A stretch of 64,000 bases of DNA from JACCZX01 sp963829995 (GTDB taxonomy: Bacteria > Pseudomonadota > Gammaproteobacteria > Burkholderiales > Burkholderiaceae_F): positions 111,751 through 175,750 of the forward strand of contig CAWHKW010000025.1 in the NCBI GenBank assembly GCA_963829995.1. Direction: 5' to 3'. Positions 28,827 through 38,929 of the stretch are shown here, piece by piece. Under the pieces are notes generated by a model that saw only the letters and a list, made by a program, of their open reading frames with translations, was not told where the DNA came from and ran no database searches. How positions within the stretch are numbered: the stretch's first letter is position 1; every line of letters starts with the position of its first letter. The translations under genes were made by a program, and so were the position numbers.

Positions 28827-30329
28827 ATGCTCTGGCTCGCGCTTTTATTGCCCGCACTGCCGCTGCAATTGGCGGCGCGCGGAATCGAACATGCGGTGCC
28901 TATCGCAATCATCGAAGGGCCCGCGCAGCGCCCGGTGGTAGTCCATTGCAACGAGCTCGCGCGGTCGGCCGGTGTTTTACCTGGCATCAAACTCGCAGCC
29001 GCTCAAGCATTGACCGCCCAGCTCGTTGCAGTCGAGCGCAATGAGGAACGAGAGCGCGAAGCGCTCGCCGAGTTGGCTGCGTGGGGTTATCAGTTTTCTT
29101 CGCACGTCGTTCTGCAAGACGATGGTGTACTGATCGAAACCGGCGGCAGCCAGCGGCTGTTTGGTGGACGCATAGCGCTTGATCGCCTGATCCAGCAGCA
29201 GCTGGGCGCCATCGGCTATCGCGGCGTCACCGCGCAGGCAGTGACGCCGCGCGCCGCGCGCGTAGTCGCCCTGGCACGCATGCACGGCATCGAGGTCGAG
29301 ACCATTACCGCCCGGCTCGACCTCGCACGCGTGCTCGGCCCTCTGCCGCTGGCGTTGCTGGAGTGGGACGAAGCTACTACGTCGACGCTGCATTCGCTCG
29401 GCCTGGCCACGATCGCCGATGTGTTGACCCTTCCGCGCGACGGTTTGGCGAAGCGCTTCGGCGCCGCGCGCCTCGACCAGCTCGATCGCGTATTCGACCG
29501 TTGCCCCGATCCGCCGCCGCTTTACGAACCACCCGCGCGGTTCGCATCCAGTATCGAGTTGCCGGCCGAATTGATCGAGACCGAGCGGCTGATGTTTCCG
29601 GCCAGGCGTTTGCTGGCGGCACTCGAAGGTTTTCTGCGGGGACGTAACGCCGGGGCGGTTGAACTGACGTTTCGCGTGAAGCACGCCGATCGGCGCGGCG
29701 AGCCGATCCCCACGACCGTGTTCTCGATCGCGCTTGCCACTCCGGAGCGCAACGCGACGCGGCTCGCTGCTCTGCTGGCGGAACGAATCGCGCGCGTGGT
29801 GTTGCCCGCACCCGCCACCGTCTTGTCGTTGAATGTCGAGCGCATCCATGCATTTGCGGCGATCAACGCGAGCCTGCTGCCGCAGCCCAGTGAGCTGAGC
29901 ATGGATTGGCTGCGGCTGGCCGAGACTTTGCACGCGCGACTTGGCTCGGAGCGCGTGTTTCAATTGCAGGGCGTCGACGACCATCGACCCGAGCGTGCCT
30001 GGATGCAGGTCCCGGTGACGCCGGATGCCAGTGCCGGACGCGCGCCACCTGCGCCGAATTCCCCGCGGCCCTTGTTTGTATTGCCCGCTCCGCAGTCGTT
30101 GAGTACATCAAACGATCGTCCCGAATACGAAGGCGCGTTGCGATTGATCGCCGGGCCCGAGCGGGTCGAAGCGGGCTGGTGGGACGCTCACAGCCCGGCA
30201 GCCGGACGGCCGGAGCTGGCGGTGCATCGCGATTACTTCGTTGCGCGCAACGATCACGGGCAAATGCTTTGGATATACCGCGAGCTCACCGCGCCGCGCG
30301 GCTGGTATCTGCACGGTTTTTTTGCTTGA
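28827..30329 (+). CDS. imuB: Y-family polymerase-like protein ImuB
   Basis: This is a 500-residue Y-family (DinB/UmuC-like) protein. The N-terminal palm lacks the usual catalytic acidic pair, as in other ImuB proteins, and the middle has a thumb and little-finger-like region (LGLATIADVLTLPRDGLAKRF). A RPLFVLP segment near residue 420 looks like the beta-clamp-binding motif. ImuB is thought to bridge the clamp and DnaE2 rather than polymerise. It is followed ten bases later by dnaE2. Confidence 0.93.
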   Translation: MLWLALLLPALPLQLAARGIEHAVPIAIIEGPAQRPVVVHCNELARSAGVLPGIKLAAAQALTAQLVAVERNEEREREALAELAAWGYQFSSHVVLQDDGVLIETGGSQRLFGGRIALDRLIQQQLGAIGYRGVTAQAVTPRAARVVALARMHGIEVETITARLDLARVLGPLPLALLEWDEATTSTLHSLGLATIADVLTLPRDGLAKRFGAARLDQLDRVFDRCPDPPPLYEPPARFASSIELPAELIETERLMFPARRLLAALEGFLRGRNAGAVELTFRVKHADRRGEPIPTTVFSIALATPERNATRLAALLAERIARVVLPAPATVLSLNVERIHAFAAINASLLPQPSELSMDWLRLAETLHARLGSERVFQLQGVDDHRPERAWMQVPVTPDASAGRAPPAPNSPRPLFVLPAPQSLSTSNDRPEYEGALRLIAGPERVEAGWWDAHSPAAGRPELAVHRDYFVARNDHGQMLWIYRELTAPRGWYLHGFFA

Positions 30330-30338
30330 TGGTGCGCA

Positions 30339-33300
30339 ATGCTTGCGTCGTACACAGAGCTGCATTGCCTTTCGAACTTTTCGTTTCTGCGCGGGGCGTC
30401 GCATCCGGGTGAGCTGGTCGAGCGTGCCTTGGCACTCGGTTATTCAGGCCTTGCGATTACCGATGAATGCTCGTTTGCGGGCAGCGTGCGAGCGCATCTC
30501 GAGCTGGTCGAGACGCAGGAAAGCGACGCGCTATCGCGCTCGTTCCGCCTCATTCATGGAACCGAGATTCAATTGACCGAAGGCGGCGCGCCGGGCGCCA
30601 AGCTGCTGCTGCTCGCCGAGAACCGCGCCGGCTACGGCAATCTGTCGCAGCTGGTAACGCTGGGGCGCAGACAAGCAACCAAAGGCTCATATCGGCTGTC
30701 GCGTGCCGACTTGGAAAGCCATGCGGATTGGCTAAACGACGTGCTGGTCATTCTGCTGCCGCAGCGTTGCTGGCGCGAAACGCTCGACATCGACCGCATC
30801 AGCTCGGAAGCTCGCTGGCTGGCTGAGTTCAAGCCCGGCTCAAGCTGGATGGCGTGCGAGCTGACGCGCAGCGGCGACGACGCGCACCATCTGGCGACGC
30901 TGCACTCGATTGCCGAGCGGCACCGTTTATCGCTGGTGGCATCGGGCGACGTGCATATGCACGCACGCGGCCGCAAGCGTTTGCAGGACGTGCTGACTGC
31001 CGTGCGGCTGAAAACGCCGCTGGCGCAATGCGGCCGTTCGCTGGCGCCCAATGCCGAGCGCTATCTGCGTCCGTTGTATCGACTGGCGCGCATTTATCCG
31101 CCGTCACTGCTGATGCAAACGCAGGCGATTGCCGAGCGGTGCAATTTTTCGCTCGCCGAGCTGCGCTACGAATATCCGGAGGAGCTCGTTCCTGCAGGAC
31201 AAACGGCGGCGAGTTGGCTGCGGCGGCTGACGTACGACGAATCGGCAACGCGCTACCCGGACGGCATGCCCGAGAAGGTACGCGCGATCGTCGAGTACGA
31301 GCTGAAGACGATCGCCGCGCTTCGCTACGAGCCGTTTTTTCTGACCGTGTACGACATCGTGCGGTTTGCGCGCTCCAAAAGCATCCTTTGCCAGGGCCGC
31401 GGCTCGGCCGCGAACTCGGCGGTCTGCTACTGCCTGGGCATCACCGAGATCGATCCGGCGCGGATGAACGTTCTGTTCGAGCGTTTCATCAGCAAGGAGC
31501 GCAATGAACCGCCCGATATCGACGTTGACTTCGAGCACCAGCGGCGCGAAGAAGTCATGCAGTACATCTATCAGAAATATGGTCGCGACCGGGCTGCGCT
31601 GACGGCCGCGCTGCATACCTACCGGCCGAAGGGCGCCTTGCGCGACATCGGCAAAGCGCTCGGGCTGTCGCTGGATCAGGTCGACCGCCTGGCGAAGTCC
31701 ATGACGTGGTGGGATGGACGCAAAGTCATTCCGCAGCGTCTGCAGGAAGCCGGCTTCGATCCGGACAGTCCGGTGATCACGCAGCTCGCGGAACTGACGC
31801 GCGAAGTGATCGGATTTCCGCGCCATTTATCGCAGCACTCGGGCGGCTTCGTCATCGCCAGCGACCGGTTGGACCGGCTGGTGCCGATCGAGAACGCAGC
31901 GATGGTCGATCGCACCGTCATTCAATGGGACAAGGACGATCTCGATGCGCTGGGATTGTTGAAAGTCGATGTGCTTGCACTGGGCATGCTGTCGTGCATT
32001 CGGCGCGCGCTCGATCACATCGATCGTTTCAAGGCGCGCTCGAACGCGAATGTCCGGCCGCTGCAGCTGCAGGACATACCGGCTGAATGCCCAAAGGTGT
32101 ACGACATGCTGTGCCAGGGCGATTCGCTCGGCGTGTTTCAGGTCGAATCGCGCGCGCAGATGAACATGCTGCCGCGCCTGGCGCCGCGCTGCTTCTACGA
32201 CCTGGTCATCGAAACCGCGATCGTTCGGCCGGGCCCGATTCAGGGCGGCATGGTGCATCCGTATCTGCGGCGGCGGCAGGGGCTCGAGGCCGTCACGTAT
32301 CCGTCCGCAGCGGTGAAGTCGGTGCTCGAACGCACGCTCGGCGTTTCGATCTTTCAGGAGCAGGTGATGCAGCTCGCAGTGGTCGCAGCGGGCTTCACCC
32401 CGGGCGAAGCCGACAAGCTGCGGCGCGCAATGGCAGCATGGAAGCGCAAGGGTGGCATCGGACCGTTTCGCGAGCGACTGATCAGCGGCATGCTGGCGCG
32501 CGGCTATTCGAGCGAGTACGCAGAGCAGATTTATCGGCAGATTCAGGGTTTCGGCGAATACGGTTTTCCCGAGAGCCACGCCGCAAGTTTCGCGTTGCTG
32601 ATTTACGTTTCCTCGTGGCTCAAGTGCCATCAGCCGGCCGCGTTTTGTGCGGCGTTGCTCGATTCGCAGCCGCTCGGCTTTTATGCACCGGCGCAGATTG
32701 TTCGCGATGCCATCGATCACGGCGTCGAAATGCGACCCATCGACGTGACGTTCAGTGATTGGCACTGCACACTTGAACCGTCAGCGGCCGATGCTGGCAA
32801 GCCCGCAGTACGGCTTGGACTGGAACTGGTCAGCGGACTTTCCGAGACCGCCGGCAAGCGAATCGTCAGCGCTCGAACGGCACAGACATTTGCAAGCGTC
32901 GAAGCGCTGGCGCGCCGCGCTGAACTGAACCGTGGCGAGATCAATGCGCTGGCGGCCGCCGATGCGTTGGCGCCGCTCGCAGGGCATCGTCGGCGCGCTC
33001 TCTGGTCTGCGCTCGGCGTTGATGCCGAAGCGCCGCGCAAGGCTCCGCTGGCCGCCGAGCTACCCGGTGAGTCGATGGTCGATCTGCTGCCGCCAACCGA
33101 AGGACAAGACATCGTTGCCGATTACCAGCACACGGCGCTGACGCTGCGTCGGCATCCGCTGGCGCTGCTGCGAGGTCGATTCAATGCGCAGGGATTTGCC
33201 AGCGCGGTTGACATACGCAACGCACGCAATCGGCAACGCGTGCGCACCACCGGCATCGTCACCTGCCGGCAGCGGCCGGGAACGGCAAGCGGAGTGATTT

Positions 33301-33527
33301 TTATAACGCTGGAGGACGAAACGGGAACCATCAATGTCGTCGTGTGGCGGACGACGGCTGAAAAGTATCGAAGCGCGATGCTGCAATCGAGACTGTTGAC
33401 GGTCTACGGCCATGTCGAGCGCGTCACCACCGGCGTCTCACCCATCGTTCACCTGATTGCAGCGCGGCTGGAGGATCACTCGCCGCTGCTCGGCAGCCTG
33501 ACAGTGCGAAGTCATGACTTCCACTAA
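30339..33527 (+). CDS. dnaE2: Error-prone DNA polymerase DnaE2
   Basis: This C-family polymerase has 1062 residues, close to the family norm. It shows a PHP domain (YTELHCLSNFSFLRG; ITDECSFAG; SGDVHMHARGRK), the polymerase core with catalytic acids in NEPPDIDVDFEHQRREEV, fingers (FQEQVMQLAVVAAGFTPGEAD), a helix-hairpin-helix and a C-terminal OB fold (TTGIVTCRQRPGTASGVIF). It inserts bases across lesions under SOS control and causes induced mutation. The whole imuA-imuB-dnaE2 operon is intact in this window. Confidence 0.97.
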   Translation: MLASYTELHCLSNFSFLRGASHPGELVERALALGYSGLAITDECSFAGSVRAHLELVETQESDALSRSFRLIHGTEIQLTEGGAPGAKLLLLAENRAGYGNLSQLVTLGRRQATKGSYRLSRADLESHADWLNDVLVILLPQRCWRETLDIDRISSEARWLAEFKPGSSWMACELTRSGDDAHHLATLHSIAERHRLSLVASGDVHMHARGRKRLQDVLTAVRLKTPLAQCGRSLAPNAERYLRPLYRLARIYPPSLLMQTQAIAERCNFSLAELRYEYPEELVPAGQTAASWLRRLTYDESATRYPDGMPEKVRAIVEYELKTIAALRYEPFFLTVYDIVRFARSKSILCQGRGSAANSAVCYCLGITEIDPARMNVLFERFISKERNEPPDIDVDFEHQRREEVMQYIYQKYGRDRAALTAALHTYRPKGALRDIGKALGLSLDQVDRLAKSMTWWDGRKVIPQRLQEAGFDPDSPVITQLAELTREVIGFPRHLSQHSGGFVIASDRLDRLVPIENAAMVDRTVIQWDKDDLDALGLLKVDVLALGMLSCIRRALDHIDRFKARSNANVRPLQLQDIPAECPKVYDMLCQGDSLGVFQVESRAQMNMLPRLAPRCFYDLVIETAIVRPGPIQGGMVHPYLRRRQGLEAVTYPSAAVKSVLERTLGVSIFQEQVMQLAVVAAGFTPGEADKLRRAMAAWKRKGGIGPFRERLISGMLARGYSSEYAEQIYRQIQGFGEYGFPESHAASFALLIYVSSWLKCHQPAAFCAALLDSQPLGFYAPAQIVRDAIDHGVEMRPIDVTFSDWHCTLEPSAADAGKPAVRLGLELVSGLSETAGKRIVSARTAQTFASVEALARRAELNRGEINALAAADALAPLAGHRRRALWSALGVDAEAPRKAPLAAELPGESMVDLLPPTEGQDIVADYQHTALTLRRHPLALLRGRFNAQGFASAVDIRNARNRQRVRTTGIVTCRQRPGTASGVIFITLEDETGTINVVVWRTTAEKYRSAMLQSRLLTVYGHVERVTTGVSPIVHLIAARLEDHSPLLGSLTVRSHDFH

Positions 33528-33597
33528 GCGGCATCGCCGATGTCAAGTGTATAAATTACAGTGCGCTAGACAAAGAACTCAGCGCTGGAGCCGTCCC

Positions 33598-34782
33598 TTG
33601 CGACTGTCTGATTTCATCCTTCGTGACATGGAAGACATATTGGCGACGTGGGAGGCGTTCGCCGCCACACAGTTGCCGGCTGCGAGGCACCTGAAGTCAT
33701 TGGAGCTACGAGATCATGCGCAGCAAATTTTGGAGGCTGTCGCGCACGACATTGCACAACCGCAGACGCGCGAGCAGCAAGTGCAGAAGTCACAGGGCCG
33801 CGCGCCTCTGATACAGGGTGCTCCCGAGACAGCAGCAGAAACGCACGCCCTGCTGCGCGCGCGAAGCGGCTTCAACATTGGCCAATTGACGGCTGAATAC
33901 CGGGCTTTGCGAGCGAGCGTCCTGAGCCGGTGGGCAGATGCATCGGCGCCCGCGCCCCTGGATGTTCAGGACATGATTCGATTTAACGAAGCGATCGATC
34001 AGGCGATTGCCGAATCCGTTGCGTTCTATAGCGCGCAAGTCGACCAGGCTCGCAATTTCTTCCTGGGCATGCTTGGGCACGATCTGCGCAGCCCGTTAAG
34101 TGCGATTCAGCTTTCGGCCGGATACCTTTCCAAGCTCAACGCCGGCGAAAGTGTTTCGGCGGCTGCTAGTCGGATCATCAAGAGCGGTAGTCGCATGCAG
34201 GCGCTGCTGGATGACCTGCTCGACTTCAATCGCACTAAGCTGGGCCTGGGTATCACCATCGCCCCGGCGGAAGTCGACCTGACGAAGGTGATCGCCGACG
34301 AACTGCAGGTGTTACGTTCGGCATATCCAGATCGAAGCATTGAGCCTCAGATCGAAGGAGACGTTCGCGGAGTGTGGGACGCTAACCGGCTCCATCAATT
34401 GCTCGGCAACCTCGTTTCGAACGCATTCAAATATGGTGACGCGGACGCGCCTGTGCGCATCACGGTGACGGGCTCGCCGACTGAAGTAATCCTCAGCGTC
34501 AAGAACAACGGACCAGCCATTGATGCATCGTATTTGGCCCAAATTTTCGACCCGCTCAGGCGCGGTCCCGACCACCAGATTGCGAGTCAAGAGGGCAGCC
34601 TGGGCCTTGGCCTGTTCATAGCCCAGGAGATCGTTACCGCTCATGGCGGGGACATTCATGCTGAATCGAAAAATGGAGAAACCGTATTTACGGTGCGTCT
34701 GCCGAGAGATCGGCGGGCCGAATCGAGACTTCGTGCGCCAGCCGCGGATCACGCCGATCGTTCAACTGCAGGCAAACACTGA
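33598..34782 (+). CDS. Sensor histidine kinase with RsbRD-like N-terminus
   Basis: The start is TTG 33598, set by GGAG seven bases upstream; the frame opens at 33514 inside dnaE2. Residues 1-150 form a helical globin-like domain (LATWEAFAATQLPAARHL; TAEYRALRASVL) of the RsbRD_N type. A HisKA domain follows with HDLRSPLSAIQLSAGYL, then a HATPase with NLVSNAFKYG and GLGLFIAQEIV. No membrane segment is seen, so it is a cytoplasmic sensor. No adjacent response regulator is present. A second kinase of the same design lies at 42171-43490. Confidence 0.85.
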   Translation: MRLSDFILRDMEDILATWEAFAATQLPAARHLKSLELRDHAQQILEAVAHDIAQPQTREQQVQKSQGRAPLIQGAPETAAETHALLRARSGFNIGQLTAEYRALRASVLSRWADASAPAPLDVQDMIRFNEAIDQAIAESVAFYSAQVDQARNFFLGMLGHDLRSPLSAIQLSAGYLSKLNAGESVSAAASRIIKSGSRMQALLDDLLDFNRTKLGLGITIAPAEVDLTKVIADELQVLRSAYPDRSIEPQIEGDVRGVWDANRLHQLLGNLVSNAFKYGDADAPVRITVTGSPTEVILSVKNNGPAIDASYLAQIFDPLRRGPDHQIASQEGSLGLGLFIAQEIVTAHGGDIHAESKNGETVFTVRLPRDRRAESRLRAPAADHADRSTAGKH

Positions 34783-34854
34783 CTTCGCCACCAGCGAGTC
34801 AGTTCGCTGTTAACTGCGCGACGATAGCCGCACTTTTCTTCTCGATGTAGATCC

Positions 34855-37365
34855 TCAGATCGGTGGCGGATCCATTTGCCGCTCGAAATGCCGGTGCCGC
34901 GCAATCGCTTTGATGAACGCTTCGGCGCTTGCATCGTGCCCGTTCTCGACCACCAGCAGTCCCGGATCATCGCTACCGTCGGGCAATCGCGGTGAAATGC
35001 CGGCGCCTTCGAGCAACGCACCCGCGCCCTCAAGCGCGAGGATCGGCTTGCAATGCCGATATTGGAGTTTGATGAATTCCATCGCGTGGCCGCTTCTTGC
35101 AAGAGTGTCGATCGCGGGCTTCCCGCTCGGCAGTACGAGCGCGTCGAACAGCACGGCCGGCGCTGTTTCCATTGTCACCTCTACTTCAATCGGCTCGTTG
35201 GACGCTGACTGCACCGCACCGAGTCGATGACCGACGTAGTTGGCCACTGCGCCCTGCTCTGTCAGCGCGTCGTACACGGATTGCAGCGCGGCGGCATCGA
35301 CGCCGTCAGCCACCAGCAAAGCGACACGGCGTGTACGAATCGAACCATCACCGGGGCGGGAAAACAATGAGAGCGCTCCCGAGCGCGTCACCTCGGGGCG
35401 CGGCGGTTTGGCCAGCACGCGCGGTAACGGTTCCGGCAAGTCGATTCCCAGACCCTGGGCAACTCTCGATGCGAGGTCATCATCGACATTCCTCAGCCCA
35501 GCGACCATTCGCGCTCGTACCGCAGGCGTTTGTACTTTCGTCAATTCGAACCGGAACGCTTCAATGATGTGGTCCTGCTCGACTGGCGTTTGGCTGTTAT
35601 AGAAGAGCGTCGCCTGCGTGTAATGGTCGGCGAATTTCTCGGGCTTGCCCCGTAGCTTGTCCTCGCGTACCGGCTCGGGAAATGAGATGAACCCGAGCTT
35701 GCCGGCCTGGAACGGGCATCCCCCGCCCAGCGAGTTGGGCTCGTAGGCGACACGACCGCGCGGAATTGCTTGGCGCTGGATGCCGTCGCGCTGATTGTTG
35801 TGAACCTGAGTCACGGATGCATTGATGGGCAGTTCGTGAAAGTTCGGGCCACCGAGCCGACTTAGTTGCGTGTCGTGATAGGAAAAATTCCGTCCCTGCA
35901 AGCAGAGGATCGTTGCTGAAGTCGATGCCGGGCACGACGTGTTGCGTGCAGAAGGCGACCTGCTCGGTTTCGGCAAAGAAGTTGTCCGGGTTGCGGTTCA
36001 ACACCAGCCTGCCGACGGGGCGCAGCGGCACCAGTTCCTCCGGCACGATCTTGGTCGGATCGAGCACATCGAATGTGAACTCCTCGGCTTGCTGCTCGGT
36101 AAATATCTGCAGTGCCAAGCTCGTATTCCGGATAAGCGCCGCCTTCGATCGCCTCCCATAAGTCGCGCCGATGGAAATCGGGATCAGCGCCACTGATTCT
36201 GACCGCCTCGTCCCATACAACGGAGTGCGTGCCGAGAATCGGATTCCAGTGAAATTTGACGAACACCGATTTGCCCTGCGCGTTGACGAGGCGAAACGTG
36301 TGCACGCCGAAGCCCTGCATCATCCGGTAGCTGCGCGGAATCGCGCGATCCGACATCACCCACATCAGCATGTGAGTGATTTCGGGCATCAGGCTGGCGA
36401 AGTCCCAGAAGGTGTCGTGCGCGCTCGCTGCCTGCGGCATCTGAAAATGCGGCTCCGGTTTGACCGCGTGCACCAGGTCTGGAAACTTCATCGCGTCTTG
36501 TATGAAAAACACCGGCATGTTGTTGCCGACCAGGTCCCAGTTGCCTTGATCGGTATAGAACTTGACGGCAAAGCCGCGCACGTCACGCGGCAGATCCGTC
36601 GAGCCGCGCTCACCGACGACGGTCGAGAAGCGAACAAAGACCGGTGTGCGCTTTCCCGCTTCGGTGAACGGGGCGGCCATGGTCAGATCGGTCAGCGCTT
36701 CGTAGGCACTCGAAAAATCCGTGCGCACCCGAGCCGCGCGCGTGGACGACCCGCTCCGGAATGCGCTCGTGATCGAAGTGCGTGATCTTTTCACGGAGGA
36801 TGAAGTCTTCGAGCAGCGTGGGCCCGCGCAGCCCTGCCTTCAGCGAGTTCTGGTTGTCCGCGACCGCGACGCCCTGGTTGGTCGTCAGCGCCCGTCCAGC
36901 GGAGTCGACGCGTACTTTTTCGAGCGCTGCATTGTTGGGGTTTTCTCCGGCTTGGGCCGCATCACCGGTTTTGTCGTTGCTGTTCGTCTCGGTAATCGTG
37001 CTGGCGGACACATCGGTCGAAGGTGCTTCCGCACTTTGGCCTTGTGGCGGGTTCAAAGCGCCTTTGCGCCCGAATTCGGCCGCCTTGATTGCGTTGGCAG
37101 GAAAAGCGCGCCCCAACTCATCGGTATCTGCCATTTTTTTGGCCAGCCGACCGGCCGCCGCTTCAGCGCGCACGTCCGCGTTGGTGCTGTGCATCCCTCC
37201 GAGCAGCGCCGACGCTGCCCGCGACACGACGCCCTTCGAAGCGCGCGCTGGTGTGCGCGCCGAGGGGCCGCTGGCGGTTTGCTTATCGGAGCCGCCGCGG
37301 CTTGGTTTTTTTGGTTGCCTGGAGGTTGCGGGGGGTGACTTGCTGCTAGAGCGCTTCGTTGCCAT
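34855..37365 (-). pseudogene. katE: Large-subunit catalase (HPII/KatE type) broken by three +1 frameshifts
   Basis: Four successive frames together make one complete clade-2 catalase that degrades hydrogen peroxide. The order is a Lys/Ala-rich N-terminal extension of about 150 residues, then RVVHARGSGAHG with catalytic His, GNNMPVFFIQDAMKFPD with catalytic Asn, VLNRNPDNFFAETEQ, NFSYHDTQLSRLGG with the proximal haem Tyr, and a C-terminal flavodoxin-like domain (RVALLVADGVDAAAL to the end). Frame changes are at about 36703-36709, 36113 and 35900, each cured by deleting one base, which gives about 835 codons. All catalytic residues are present, so the gene may be intact in the living cell and the breaks sequence errors, or it may be recently inactivated. 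Confidence 0.85.
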
Positions 37366-37385
37366 CTGGGTTTCCGGTATGTGTC

Positions 37386-37417
37386 AAAAAAAAAGCGGCA
37401 ACGCTTGCGTGCGCCGC
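37386..37417 (-). terminator. Rho-independent terminator after the hemerythrin gene
   Basis: Read on the minus strand, a GC stem (GCGGC... / ...GCCGC with inner CGC/GCG pairs) begins 19 bases after the hemerythrin stop and is followed by nine T residues. It separates that gene from katE, which starts at 37365. Confidence 0.75.
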
Positions 37418-37435
37418 GGCGGTCCACCTTTGGGT

Positions 37436-37993
37436 CTAGGCCATGCCCTTTTTCTGCATGATCTGCGCCTTGCGCTCAGCAATTTGCTCGCCTAGCCCAA
37501 CCGTATCCAGCTTGGCTTTGCGAACCTTCGGAAAAATCTCACCTTCCTCTTCCTGCACGTGGTGGTCGATGTATTCGCCCAGCACTTTCACCTTCGCGTC
37601 ATAGTGATCATCCGAGGGCGACGAGCCTTCGATTTGTGCGATCAAGTCTTTCGCGCTCGCATGCTCCACGTCCGCCTCGTCGATCAAATCGGGTTTGTCG
37701 ATCGCGTTGCGAGCGGCCGGATAGAAAATCTCTTCTTCTGCGGTCGCGTGCGCCGTCAATTCCGCGCAAATCATCGCCGCCAGCTGCTGCTTTTCGCGGT
37801 CGCCGGCGTTACCTTTGGCGAGCCGGTCGTATTGCTTGAACATCTTTTTCACGCGCGCGTGGTCAGCGGTCAACTGAGCAATCGCCTCGTTCTTCGGGGT
37901 TTTGCCGCGCACGCTTCCGCGTGCGCCACTCCTGCTCGCGGATTTTCTGGCAGATTTCCCTGCAGACTTCCTGGTTGCTTTCTTGGTTGCCAT
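37436..37993 (-). CDS. Hemerythrin domain protein
   Basis: This 185-residue protein has a very basic Lys/Ser/Arg-rich N-terminal tail of about 30 residues and a hemerythrin HHE bundle. Its metal ligands are TADHARVKKMF (first His), HATAEEEIFYPA (H-x3-E), EHASAKDLI and HHVQEEEGEIFP (H-x3-E). It should bind a di-iron centre and O2 or reactive species. The basic tail resembles that of the katE product and other stress proteins here and may bind DNA. The ATG is preceded by AAGGAAGAGACG. Confidence 0.88.
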   Translation of the reverse strand: MATKKATRKSAGKSARKSASRSGARGSVRGKTPKNEAIAQLTADHARVKKMFKQYDRLAKGNAGDREKQQLAAMICAELTAHATAEEEIFYPAARNAIDKPDLIDEADVEHASAKDLIAQIEGSSPSDDHYDAKVKVLGEYIDHHVQEEEGEIFPKVRKAKLDTVGLGEQIAERKAQIMQKKGMA

Positions 37994-38024
37994 CGTCTCT
38001 TCCTTGGAATATGTGGAAATAAAA

Positions 38025-38044
38025 AGCCCCGCCTAAGCGGGGCT
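38025..38044 (-). terminator. Rho-independent terminator
   Basis: A perfect 8-bp stem, AGCCCCGC / GCGGGGCT with a short loop, lies 20 bases after the stop of the gene at 38064-38543. On the minus strand it is followed by TTTTTATTT. It ends the two-gene unit of the glycine-zipper protein and GlsB. Confidence 0.88.
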
Positions 38045-38063
38045 TCGTTGGCAAAATTTGCGC

Positions 38064-38543
38064 CTAGTACTCGGTATCCCACCCTGCCCGTGCGGAACGC
38101 TTGGCCTTGTCCCAGCCCAAGCGCGACTTGCCTTTGACGGTCTCGTAATCGCGCGCGAGTGAGTGTTCGACTTCTTCAAAGTTGGCGCTGGTGCTGCGCG
38201 CGCGTGCATCGGCGCCCAGGCGGTAGCTGGGGGCATAGTCGTCGTACGTCATGCCGCGTTCGAAGTACGGCTCCTTTTCATAGCGACCGCGCCAGTGCGT
38301 GTCGACTACCGTCGGATCGATGCTTTCGGCCACGGCTTTTCCAGCCAGGCCGCCGGCCACCGCACCAATCGCTGCACCGACCGCCGTGCCAACGGGTCCA
38401 GCCGCTAGCGTGCCGGCCGCTGCGCCGGCAGCGACGCCGCCCGCCGCTGCACCAATGCCGGTACCGACCGGATGCGAGCCGGGTGCGCCGGAAATCGGAT
38501 CGCGATTGGCATCCGGGTTCTTATCAACAGTATCTCGATTCAT
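38064..38543 (-). CDS. Glycine-zipper stress-type hypothetical protein
   Basis: This 159-residue protein has a Gly/Ala-rich hydrophobic centre (GAAAGGVAAGAAAGTLAAGP then GTAVGAAIGAVAGGLAGKAV) forming a likely glycine-zipper membrane hairpin. It is flanked by a polar N-terminus (MNRDTVDKNPDANRD) and a C-terminal half with YFERGMTYDDYAPSYRLG, which recurs in conserved hypothetical proteins of soil proteobacteria. Its start is 18 bases after the GlsB gene, so the two are one operon. Confidence 0.75.
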   Translation of the reverse strand: MNRDTVDKNPDANRDPISGAPGSHPVGTGIGAAAGGVAAGAAAGTLAAGPVGTAVGAAIGAVAGGLAGKAVAESIDPTVVDTHWRGRYEKEPYFERGMTYDDYAPSYRLGADARARSTSANFEEVEHSLARDYETVKGKSRLGWDKAKRSARAGWDTEY

Positions 38544-38561
38544 ATTGTCTCCCTTGATATG

Positions 38562-38831
38562 TTAACGTACTTTGCCGCGGCGGAACAGGTTGACGATCGC
38601 GAGCAGGATGATGGCTCCGATCAGCGAGACCACTAGCGCGCCAATGCTGAATGCGTCCTGATTGATAGTGGGAACTCCCACCAGCGGACTGATCAGCCAT
38701 CCGCCCAGCAATGCGCCGACGATGCCGACGACGATGTTCAGGAAGATGCCTTGCTGTGCATCGGTTTTCATAATCATGCTGGCGACCCATCCGATCAGGC
38801 CACCGATGACGATCCAAATGATGAAATTCAT
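38562..38831 (-). CDS. GlsB/YeaQ/YmgE family stress membrane protein
   Basis: This 89-residue protein has three hydrophobic segments and family motifs GGLIGWVASMIMKTD, NIVVGIVGALLGGWL and GALVVSLIGAIILLAIV. It resembles transglycosylase-associated/GlsB proteins induced by general stress. An AGGGAAAAA stretch precedes the ATG. Confidence 0.93.
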   Translation of the reverse strand: MNFIIWIVIGGLIGWVASMIMKTDAQQGIFLNIVVGIVGALLGGWLISPLVGVPTINQDAFSIGALVVSLIGAIILLAIVNLFRRGKVR

Positions 38832-38929
38832 GTTTTTTCCCTCTCAGTACTTCGATTGATAAGAACAGCAGGAGCGGTAATGCAAGCGGTGTGCCTAGAG
38901 CGTGCGCGCATGCGTTTGGGAGTGGTCAC

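Noticed and set aside
33549..33565. Second SOS-like box GTGT-ATAAATT-ACAG before the 33598 kinase
   Set aside because: The half-sites are separated by seven bases rather than eight and the first is not CTGT, so it is not a canonical LexA site; it may be part of a normal promoter.
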